From: Polaromonas glacialis
GTDB taxonomy: Bacteria > Pseudomonadota > Gammaproteobacteria > Burkholderiales > Burkholderiaceae_C
Direction of reading: 5' to 3'
Length of the DNA: 64,000 nt
NCBI RefSeq assembly: GCF_000709345.1
Contig: NZ_KL448323.1
Location: forward strand, 2,610,346 to 2,674,345
Under the pieces are notes generated by a model. It was not told where the DNA came from. It did not search any database and was given only the letters and a program-made list of their open reading frames with translations. How positions within the stretch are numbered: the first letter of the stretch is position 1; every line of letters starts with the position of its first letter. The position numbers were made by a program, and so were the translations under genes. Shown here in pieces: positions 26,494 to 34,400 of the stretch.

Positions 26494-26566
26494 GCGTCGA
26501 ATTACCTGGTCTGGCCGATGGGGCCGGCGCTGCGGCCGGTCTGGCGATAAGGGGCAACAGGCCCGA

Positions 26567-27019
26567 TCACTCAATCATGAACAGGGGCTGGCCGTATTCG
26601 ACGGCCTGGCCGTTTTCGGAAAGGATTTTCGTGACCGTTCCCGACTTGTCGGCTTCGATCTCGTTAAGAATTTTCATCGCTTCGATGATGCAGACGGTGT
26701 CGCCTTCCTTGACCACGCTGCCGATTTCCACAAAAGGATTGGAGCCGGGGCTCGACGAGCGGTAAAAGGTGCCAACCATCGGGGACTTGATCGCATGGCC
26801 GGCGGATGCTGCCGCCGGCGCTTCCGGTACAGGCGCCAATGGGGCCGCAGCTTGGCCTTGGTTGGGCACCATGGTCATGGCGGGCTGATGCATCATCATC
26901 ATGGGAACGCCGCTGGATTTGACGATCCGTACCTTTCCCTCAGCCTCCGTGATCTCAAGCTCGGACACATTGGACTCTGAAACAAGGTCGATCAGGGTTT
27001 TGAGTTTTCTTAAATCCAT
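26567..27019 (-). CDS. accB: Acetyl-CoA carboxylase biotin carboxyl carrier protein
   Basis: A 150-aa carrier. The N-terminal dimerisation helix is [13 protein letters not shown]. An alanine/proline/methionine linker (about 40-75) follows. The C-terminal biotinyl domain has the acceptor lysine in [16 protein letters not shown], 6 nt upstream of the ATG at 27019, is a good Shine-Dalgarno; a longer frame to 27067 is rejected. It is the first gene of accB-accC-prmA. In many Burkholderiales aroQ sits directly upstream of accB; here only 291 bp of spacer separate accB from the upstream tlpA-like gene. Confidence 0.97.
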   Translation of the reverse strand: MDLRKLKTLIDLVSESNVSELEITEAEGKVRIVKSSGVPMMMMHQPAMTMVPNQGQAAAPLAPVPEAPAAASAGHAIKSPMVGTFYRSSSPGSNPFVEIGSVVKEGDTVCIIEAMKILNEIEADKSGTVTKILSENGQAVEYGQPLFMIE

Positions 27020-27310
27020 AGATTCTTTCCAACGGAGGTGGATGCTGGCATGCGGCTTGAGACGCATGGTTTGAATACGAGGAAAAATGGAGCGATTGGC
27101 CGATCTCCCCTCTTTCTTCGCTTATTTTCTGTTATTTCGTCTTACAGCGCCTATCCGCTCATGATTACGCGGCAACGCAAGGCGCTCTGACACCAAAAAA
27201 GGCAAAGTGTACCTCAAGGGCAATCGGGCGAATCCATCCATCGGCAGCCTTCGGGGCCTGCATCCGGTTAACGCCTGATAAAAAAGTGGCGCCCCATGCC
27301 ATGCCCGGTT
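27020..27310. other. 291-bp spacer upstream of accB without a gene
   Basis: No open frame with family resemblance is present. The region should contain the accB promoter (minus strand) and the 3' end of the tlpA-like gene. A T6 run follows a short GC-rich pairing at about 27275-27300 on the minus strand, too weak to call a terminator. The usual aroQ is absent. Confidence 0.5.
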
Positions 27311-27847
27311 TCACACAAGCTGCGTCCACTTCACCAGTTCTTCAGGCAACACCTTGCCAATTTTGCGATAGAGGAGCACCCCGGCAGGGCTGAACACCAC
27401 GGTAAACGGCAGGCTGCCGGAGTTGTTGCCGAGCGACTTGCTCAGTTCGGTTCCGCCCAGGCCCGCCATGCCGACAGGAAAATTCAGCGGACGCGTCTGC
27501 AGCCAGGTGCGCACCGCGCTGGGCTGGTCAACCGCCAGGCCCACGATTTGAAGGTTTTTGTCCTTGTTTTCCTGGTAGAAAAAATCCAGCAGCGGGAGCT
27601 CTTCCACGCAGGGCGGGCACCAGGTGGCCCAGAAGTTGACCAGCAGCAGCTTTCCGCGAAAGCTTTCCATGGACAGGGGCTTGCCATCGGGCGTGTCGAA
27701 ACTGGCGGCCCAGAAGGCGTCGCTCACGGCCTTGTCCGGCGGGCCGCTCAAGGCCTCGTGCGGCTGGAATTTCCACCAGGCGGCGCTGGCACCGGCCAGG
27801 GCGGCCGCAGCGGCAACGCCGCCATACAACATGTTTCTGCGATTCAC
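27311..27847 (-). CDS. TlpA-family thiol-disulfide oxidoreductase
   Basis: A 178-aa periplasmic thioredoxin-fold protein. The N-terminus MNRRNMLYGGVAAAAALAGAS is a signal anchor with a twin arginine, though the full Tat motif is not met. The active site is ATWCPPCVEE (about residues 73-82). The cis-proline strand is SLPFTVVF. It likely keeps periplasmic thiols reduced, for example in cytochrome c assembly, but the partner is unknown. It starts 3 bp after the stop of the preceding unknown gene, so the two are probably cotranscribed. Confidence 0.9.
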   Translation of the reverse strand: MNRRNMLYGGVAAAAALAGASAAWWKFQPHEALSGPPDKAVSDAFWAASFDTPDGKPLSMESFRGKLLLVNFWATWCPPCVEELPLLDFFYQENKDKNLQIVGLAVDQPSAVRTWLQTRPLNFPVGMAGLGGTELSKSLGNNSGSLPFTVVFSPAGVLLYRKIGKVLPEELVKWTQLV

Positions 27848-27850
27848 TGC

Positions 27851-28447
27851 TCAAGCTCCAGAAAGGGGGGACAACAATTTTTGCACGGCCGCCACGTCGC
27901 CGCGCGGCGTGCGGCCTTTGGCATCCGGCCGCAAGGCGCCGCGCAGGTCGTCGTGGTCATAGACCATCAGGTGAACGCCGATGTTTTCTTTCAGCGCCGG
28001 GCACAGGCTGCTCAGGGAAAGCGCCTCGACGCTGCCGCCGGTGAAGCCGGTCACGGTGCGCGGCTCGTAATCGACGTTGTGCTCGATCAGCGCGATCTCG
28101 GCCGATTTCGGGTCGTCGCAAAACAGCTGGATATAGATGTCCGACAGCCGGGTCGCCGTGCCGTGCCAGACCGCGCCGGCCAGGTACGGCCGGAACGGCG
28201 CCAGGCGCTGCATCCACACCAGCGCCAGTTCGCGCAGCGCGGCCAGTTCGGCCGGCTGGGTGTCTGCGCAAAACAGTTCGATGTATTCGCGCACGGCGTC
28301 TTCCATCTCGCCGTTATCGGGCAAGGCGGTGCGCGCGGGCAGGGCCAGCTGCTTGAGCGCGCGGCGCTTGGCGGGGCCGTATTCCAGCCCTTCTTCGACC
28401 ACCAGCGCCGCAGCCGTGGCGGCAATTTCAGATTTGAGGGTATTCAA
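27851..28447 (-). CDS. Conserved protein of unknown function
   Basis: A 198-aa cytosolic protein with a helical N-terminal half (AKRRALKQLALPAR, then EDAVREYIELFCADTQ) and a C-terminal half with alternating strands (IYIQLFCDDPKSAEIALI, then MVYDHDDLRGALRPD). I recall similar proteins in other Comamonadaceae next to mpl, without known function. It is divergent from mpl, with 227 bp between starts containing an R1 repeat, and precedes the tlpA-like gene by 3 bp. No catalytic motif is recognised. Confidence 0.75.
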   Translation of the reverse strand: MNTLKSEIAATAAALVVEEGLEYGPAKRRALKQLALPARTALPDNGEMEDAVREYIELFCADTQPAELAALRELALVWMQRLAPFRPYLAGAVWHGTATRLSDIYIQLFCDDPKSAEIALIEHNVDYEPRTVTGFTGGSVEALSLSSLCPALKENIGVHLMVYDHDDLRGALRPDAKGRTPRGDVAAVQKLLSPLSGA

Positions 28448-28573
28448 TGCTAGGGACGACTGGCGCTGAAGCCAGGAGCGAAGTCAGGTGATCAAGGGTT
28501 GCGTGAAAGCGCAAAAGCAATTGTGCCCAAATTAGGGCCGCCACCACGCCCAAAGTTCACCAGAATCCGTAAC

Positions 28574-28640
28574 TGCTATCAAATATATAGCTGCTTGCGA
28601 AGATGCATAGTGCGCAGAAGCCATTTTTTCCTTAAAAAAT
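28574..28640 (+). repeat. R1 dispersed repeat upstream of mpl
   Basis: R1 landmarks are GCTAT at 1-5, ATATAGCTGCTTGCG at 11-25, TGCGCAGAAGCCAT at 37-50. The GCTAT/ATAGC stem is perfect. It lies in the divergent spacer, about 35 bp before the mpl ATG, so it may fall in the mpl 5' leader. Confidence 0.8.
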
Positions 28641-28674
28641 AGCGCCCCGCCAGCGCCTGCCTAAAATACCGGCG

Positions 28675-30225
28675 ATGCACATACATATTCTGGGAATCTG
28701 CGGGACTTTCATGGGCGGCCTGGCCGCGCTGGCGCGCGAGGCGGGGCACAAGGTGACGGGTTGCGACACCGGCGTCTATCCGCCGATGAGCGACCAGTTG
28801 CGCGGCCTGGGCATCGAGCTGATCGAAGGCTACGGCACCGACCAGATGGCCTTGAACCCCGACGTGTTCGTGGTCGGCAATGTGGTGTCCCGGGCGCGCC
28901 TGCCAGACGGACATGCCCAACAATCAAGCGCCGAGGCGCCACTCCCCCATCAGCAGGGGCCGCGGAACTGGCTTCGCCAGACCGCAGGCGCAGCGGCCCC
29001 CTCGGGGGGCAGCGAACCACACGAAGTGGGGAGCGTGGGGGCCAAATACCCTTTGATGGAAGCCATCCTCAACAGCGGCCAGCCCTACACCAGCGGGCCG
29101 CAGTGGCTGTCGGGCCATGTGCTGCACCACCCGACGCACCATGCCACCGGCCCGCGCCATGTGCTGGCCGTCGCCGGCACGCACGGCAAGACCACCACGA
29201 CCGCCATGCTGGCCTGGATTCTCGAATGCGCCGGCCTGCAGCCGGGCTTTCTGATCGGCGGCGTGCCGCTGAACTTCGGCGTGTCGGCGCGGCTGGGAAC
29301 GGGCAATGCCTTCGTCATCGAGGCCGACGAATACGACACGGCGTTTTTCGACAAGCGCAGCAAGTTTGTCCACTACCGCCCGCGCACGGCGATCCTGAAC
29401 AACCTGGAATTCGACCATGCCGATATTTTTGACGACCTTGCGGCGATCGAGCGGCAGTTCCATCACCTGGTCCGCACCGTTCCTTCGCAGGGCCGGGTGG
29501 TTGTCAATGCGAATGAAGCCAGCCTGCAGCGCGTGCTGGCCCAGGGCTGCTGGAGCGAACAGGTTCCGTTTGGCGGCACGCCAGAAGGTGATGGCTTCAG
29601 CGCGCTGGGCGAGCCCGGCGACTTCAAGGTGATCAGGGCGGGCGTCGCCGTGGCGCGGGTGCGGTGGGACATCAGCGGCGTACACAACCAGCGCAACGCG
29701 CTGGCGGCCATCGCGGCGGCCGAGCATGTCGGCGTGGCGCCCGAGCTGGCCGCCGAGGCGCTGGCGTCGTTCCAGAACGTCAAGCGGCGCATGGAAGTGC
29801 GTGGCGTGGTGCAGCGCGAAGGCGGCAGCATCACGGTGTACGACGATTTCGCCCACCACCCCACGGCCATCCACACCACGGTCGATGGCCTGCGCCGCCA
29901 GTTGAACAGCGCGGGCAAAGGCGCCGAGCGCATCCTGGCGATTTTCGAGCCGCGCAGCAACACCATGAAGCTCGGCACCATGACCGCGCAACTGCCATGG
30001 AGCCTGGCGCAGGCCGACCTGGCGTTCTGCCATTCCGGCGGGCTGGACTGGGATGCGCGGGCCGCGCTGACGCCGATGGGCGAACGCGCCCAGGTGGCGG
30101 ACGACCTGGCGCAGCTGCTGGCGCAGATCAGGGCCGCAGCCCAGCCGGGCGACCATCTGCTGTGCATGAGCAATGGCGGCTTCGGCGGGATTCATGCGAA
30201 ATTGCTGGCGGCGCTGGCAAGCTGA
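28675..30225 (+). CDS. mpl: UDP-N-acetylmuramate:L-alanyl-gamma-D-glutamyl-meso-diaminopimelate ligase, with repeat-encoded insertion
   Basis: A 516-aa Mur-ligase-type enzyme of peptidoglycan recycling that joins recovered tripeptide to UDP-MurNAc. The N-terminal Rossmann segment is MHIHILGICGTFMGGLA. The ATP loop is [14 protein letters not shown]. The central domain has EADEYDTAFFDKRSKF and the C-terminal domain VYDDFAHHPTA. E. coli Mpl has 457 residues. The excess is mostly an insertion at about residues 74-124, between NVVSR and YPLMEAIL, which are contiguous in homologues. The inserted residues (for example PHQQGPRNWLRQTAGAAAPS) are encoded by an in-frame R2 repeat. The frame stays open and downstream motifs are intact, so the protein may be functional with an extra loop between the N-terminal and ATP-binding domains. 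Confidence 0.93.
   Translation: MHIHILGICGTFMGGLAALAREAGHKVTGCDTGVYPPMSDQLRGLGIELIEGYGTDQMALNPDVFVVGNVVSRARLPDGHAQQSSAEAPLPHQQGPRNWLRQTAGAAAPSGGSEPHEVGSVGAKYPLMEAILNSGQPYTSGPQWLSGHVLHHPTHHATGPRHVLAVAGTHGKTTTTAMLAWILECAGLQPGFLIGGVPLNFGVSARLGTGNAFVIEADEYDTAFFDKRSKFVHYRPRTAILNNLEFDHADIFDDLAAIERQFHHLVRTVPSQGRVVVNANEASLQRVLAQGCWSEQVPFGGTPEGDGFSALGEPGDFKVIRAGVAVARVRWDISGVHNQRNALAAIAAAEHVGVAPELAAEALASFQNVKRRMEVRGVVQREGGSITVYDDFAHHPTAIHTTVDGLRRQLNSAGKGAERILAIFEPRSNTMKLGTMTAQLPWSLAQADLAFCHSGGLDWDARAALTPMGERAQVADDLAQLLAQIRAAAQPGDHLLCMSNGGFGGIHAKLLAALAS
28951..29042 (+). repeat. R2 dispersed repeat, copy 4, inside mpl
   Basis: Forward R2 copy read in frame within mpl. Landmarks are CAGGGGCCGCGGAACTGG, CCAGACCGCAGGCGCAGCGG, CCCCCTCGGGGGGCAGCG and GAGCGTGGGGGCC. 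The frame used has no stop over the full element. Confidence 0.92.
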
Positions 30226-30229
30226 TGAC

Positions 30230-30286
30230 GCTATTAAAAATATAGCTGCTTGTGCAGGCGCACATTGCGTAAAAGGCTTAAAACGC
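30230..30286 (+). repeat. R1 dispersed repeat downstream of mpl
   Basis: R1 landmarks are GCTATTAAAAATATAGC at 1-17 (hairpin), TGCTTGTGCAGGCG at 18-31 and TTGCGTAAAAGGC at 36-48. It lies 4 bp after the mpl stop, between the convergent mpl and J-domain genes. Confidence 0.85.
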
Positions 30287-30306
30287 TAAAAAACTGGCGC
30301 TGGCGG

Positions 30307-31485
30307 TCAAAAATAATCCGACTCCCGCTTCATGATCCTGACCTGCTCCTTCAGCCAGCGCTTGAAGCCTGCGTCGTCCTGCACCAGCGCAATGTCCGCT
30401 TCCATGAAGCCGAGTTGCGCCTTCAAGTCTTTGGCTTGCTGTTCGAGCTGACGGCGCAGCGCGGCGGCCGTGGGTGACTGGAAAACGTCCAGATCGAACT
30501 CCTCCCTGATGTGCTGTTGCCGGGCAAACAGCTCTTGCTCCAGCTCGGCGGCCTGCTGCTTGAGCAGCCGGCTCATGGCGGCGATGCGTTCCTCGGGCTG
30601 CTGCAGCAAATCCTGCGCATCGGCCTGGGCAATGCGCAACTGCAAGTGCAGCAGAGCCATCAGATCCTGCTTGGCATAAGCGGCGTTGGCTTCGCTCATC
30701 AACGCGGTTTTGCGCTGGTGCTCGGCCGGGTCGCGCTCGCGGTCGGGGTGCAGCGCGCTGGCGAGCTGGCGATAGACCTGGCGCAGGACGGTGTCGGCGT
30801 CTTCCTGCTCCTGCCCGGCCTTGAGCTGGGCGGGCGTGGGGGCTTTCTTTTTCCGGCGCGCCTGGGCCGCTTCGCGTTTTGCTTCGTCGGCCTGCATGGC
30901 TTCGTGCAGGCGCTCGTGGCTCGCACGCATCACGGCTTCCAGCGGGTCCAGCGACGCATCTTGCGCATCCATGTCGAGCGAGCCGCCCAGCGCGTCTTCC
31001 ATCATCGAACGCATCATGGCCGCCTGCTCTTGTTCTTTCTCGCGCAGGCTGCGCGGACTGCGCTGGTCGTGCAGCGCGGCCATGTCCGCATCGCCCCACT
31101 CGGCCAGCGTCTGGCACAGGTCCAGAAAGATGTCCAAGCCGTCGCGCTTTTGCGCCGGCGTCAAGCCTTTGCGCTGCAGCCGCTCGTCCAGTGCCAGCAC
31201 CATGCGGCGTATGGCCGCCTTGTGCTCTGTGCGCAGCGGCTCCAGCGTGCTTTGGTAGAGCGGGCGGAAGGCATCGGCCAATGTCTTGACTTCCGTGACC
31301 TGGCCTTCGAGCTTGTCGATTTTGGCCAGCAGGCGGTTAAAGCGCTGCTGCGCGGCGGACAGGCGCGGCCCGCCCTTGCCGCCATCGAGCCGCAGGGCGC
31401 TGCCAGGCGTTTGCGGGTCGGCGGCAGGCGCGGCTTCGGCGAACAGATCAGGTTTGGATTTGGATTTAGCTTTGGTTTTTTTCAT
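30307..31485 (-). CDS. J-domain, coiled-coil protein coupled to a restriction-methylase
   Basis: A 392-aa acidic/basic coiled-coil protein. Residues about 45-130 are helical. Residues about 143-225 are a charged, methionine- and glutamine-rich helix. The segment LRQVYRQLASALHPDRERDP (about 234-253) followed by MSEANAAYAKQDLMALL reads as helices II and III of a J domain with the HPD motif at 246-248, so it may recruit DnaK/Hsp70. A further coiled coil spans about 300-365. No zinc finger or membrane segment is seen. Its ATG overlaps the stop of the upstream 1448-aa restriction-methylase by 4 nt (ATGA), implying coupled translation and a shared task. I do not recognise the combination as a named system. 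Confidence 0.82.
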   Translation of the reverse strand: MKKTKAKSKSKPDLFAEAAPAADPQTPGSALRLDGGKGGPRLSAAQQRFNRLLAKIDKLEGQVTEVKTLADAFRPLYQSTLEPLRTEHKAAIRRMVLALDERLQRKGLTPAQKRDGLDIFLDLCQTLAEWGDADMAALHDQRSPRSLREKEQEQAAMMRSMMEDALGGSLDMDAQDASLDPLEAVMRASHERLHEAMQADEAKREAAQARRKKKAPTPAQLKAGQEQEDADTVLRQVYRQLASALHPDRERDPAEHQRKTALMSEANAAYAKQDLMALLHLQLRIAQADAQDLLQQPEERIAAMSRLLKQQAAELEQELFARQQHIREEFDLDVFQSPTAAALRRQLEQQAKDLKAQLGFMEADIALVQDDAGFKRWLKEQVRIMKRESDYF

Positions 31486-34400
31486 GGCGTTGGCGTCAAC
31501 AGGCTTAACAATTGAAGAATATCGTCTTGGGTGCGGTAGCGGCCAAAGGCTTTTTGATCCTGGTCGCGGACGATGGGGAAGGTGTCCAAAATACAGGCGG
31601 CGTCCCTGGCATCCAGGCCGTAGAGGTAGAAAAACACCGCATCGAGCGCTGCCAGCCGGGCGCGGCGCTTTTCCTCGTCCCAGACAAAGGGCGGCAGCAC
31701 CTGGCCCGCCGCATCGACATAGCCCAGGTCACGAGCAAACGGCGCCATGTCGTGGGCGGTGTAGCTCAGCACCAGCACTTGCGGAATCACGAAGTCGGCC
31801 ACCCTGGGGTGCGGGTGGTGGCCGTTCATGAGCTTGGCGGCACGCACCGCCTTGGCGAAGGCGGCGGGCAGGGGTTGCTGAAAGCGGGCGGCGGCGATGA
31901 CGGCAGATTGCTCAACGATGAACCAGTTCAGGTTTTGACCCTGGACTTTCTGCCGCAAGACAAAGTCAAACGCCATGCTGCTCAAGTTGGCCATCAGCAA
32001 AGGCGCCCACGCCACATAGTCCGCTTTGTGCCCCGCTTGCGGCAGCAACATTGCCATGCTGTTGCCAACGCCACCCTTGGGCACGAGGGCGGCAATCATG
32101 GTTCGCATGTTGCTTGGCGCCGTGACCGACTTGTAGGCAATGCACCATTGGCCCGACCATGTTTTTTCCACCTCGGAGGAAAGTACCCAATACTGCGGCG
32201 CGGGATAGCGATCAGGGCTGGATTTTTCGATCTGTGAAATGGCTTCGGGCTGCGCAGCGCGCATCAGGTTGGCCGTGTTCACCACCACATCCGCCGCCCG
32301 GTGGTCGTACAGCTGCACCATCTTGCCCTCGTACAGCGGCACGGCCTCAAGCCCCGCCGCATTGCGCCAGCGGTTCAGGCCAGCGGACTTGAAGCCCTGC
32401 TTTTTCAGCTCGTCGGGCTTGAAAAACAGGCTGGAATCATTGGTCATGTGAAACATGGTCAGGTACTTCACCGGCCAGGCCTTTTCATCGGGCTGCGGCC
32501 CCAGCGCCTCGCTGGCTACGCCATGCCGGACCAGCACCGGGTGGCGGGCGTACAGCCCCAGCGTGAGGTCGGCGTCGCGCCGGCTGCGAAAAACCGGCGC
32601 GGCGCCGGTGTTGGGGTTGACGCGCACAAAGTCCTCGGCCGTCAGCAGCAGCACGCGCGCCGGGTCGTCCAGCTCGTCGAGCCGGTGCAGGTAAAACGCA
32701 CAGCGCGTTTGCGCAAAAGTGCGCTCCAGGCCGCCAAACACCAGCGTGCAAAACTTGAAGCTGGCATGCACGTCGGGGAAAAACACCTTGCGGTTTTCAA
32801 AATCAAACAGTGCGCCCAGCCGCCCGGTACCGCTGATGCTGCGGAAGAATTCGGCTGCGCCCTTGTCGGCGGCAATGCCGCTGGGCGTGACCAGCGCCAC
32901 CAGCCCGCCGGGGGCGGCCAGCGCCTGCGCCCGCTCGACAAACAGGCTGTAGAGGTTGGCGTCGCCACCGCCCAGTTGCGGATAGTCGCCGCTGCCCTGC
33001 TTGCCGTTGCCCAGCACGCGGGCATTGGTTTCGGCGCGCCCGGCGGCATCAACATACTGCGCCCACCAATCCGCCACTGGCGGCGTGTGGGTGGCGGTCT
33101 GGCCCATCTTGACGTGCTGCAGCGCGGCAATCATTTTTTTACGGTCGGCAGCGCGTGGCTGTGCAGCAATGGCCGGAACGCGCTCGGCAAACCATTCGAC
33201 TTCCTGCAGCTTGATGCGGTCCCACGGCGGATTGCCAATCACCGCGTCAAAGCCGTTGCCCGTACCCGCGCCAAAAACGGTCGGAAAGCTGGTCCACCAG
33301 TGAAAGAAGGTTTCGCGCGCGGCCAGCGCGCGGGCGCGGGCCATCAGGTCATTGGCTGCGCTGCTGGCAGCGTCGTCGACCTTCACCTGTCCGGCGGCCA
33401 GCACCGTGACGAGGTTGTGATTGGGGTCGAACAGGCGAAGCAGTGCAGCATATTCGGGATGCTGCCCGGCCTTGATTTCGGCTTCGCGTGTGGCCGGGTC
33501 GGCAGGCAGCTTGAGCAGGCGCGGCAATTCACTGAGTTTTTTCACTGGCCAGCCGGGCACCAGCCAGCGCATGGCGCGCCAGAAATCAAGCACTGCGTGA
33601 ACCGGCGCCACCTGCGCGGCGGCCTCCTGGGCGAGTTGTTTGGACAATTGCGCCTCGGCAATGTCCACGTCGGTCAGGTCCGCCACCTGGGCAATGTTGC
33701 TGGCCGCCAGCGCCAGCAGGTCAAACTCGCTTTGCAGCAGCAGCGCGCCCGGTCCCTGCAGGTTGCGCTGCACCTGCGGCAGGCGCTCGCCGTGCAGGCT
33801 GTCGCCGACTTTGAGGTGATGGTCCAGAAAACTCAGCGGCGCGCCGACGGTGAAGGTGTGCAGCCACAGCGCGGTTTTGGCCAGTTCGACGGCCATGGCG
33901 TTTTTATCGACGCCGAAAATGCTTTTCTTCAGGATCATGCGGCGCACGATGTGCCGGTCATCAAGCTGCGCATCGGTCACGGCCCAGCCCCGGTCTTTGG
34001 CAGTGGTCTTGATGCTTCGGCGAATCTCCATCACGCGCTGCAATACCGGGCTTTGCCACGGGCGGCCGGCTTCCAGCAGATGCGCGGCCCACGGCTGCGC
34101 GTTGACCCGGTGGGTGGCGGTGGTGATGGCCTCCAGCACGCGGTCGGCCAGGTCATCGACCAGCGCCACCAGAAAATGCCCGCTGCCCATGGCCGGGTCG
34201 CAAACTCTCAGTTCCAGAATGCGGCTGGCCGGGTCGAGCGCGTCCAGCGCATCCCAGTCGCCCGGGTTGAACGAGCCTTTTTTGGCGAGCTTTTTCAGGT
34301 GCGCCTCAAAAGCGGCCATGCGCTCGCTGGCGAGCAGGCCGACAGATTCGCGCAGCACCAGCTTCACCAGATCGTCATGCGTGTAGTAGCTCCCCGAGAC

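Noticed and set aside
28894..29046. Intein or domain insertion in Mpl
   Set aside because: About 50 residues are far too short for an intein, no splicing residues are present, and the DNA is a copy of repeat R2.
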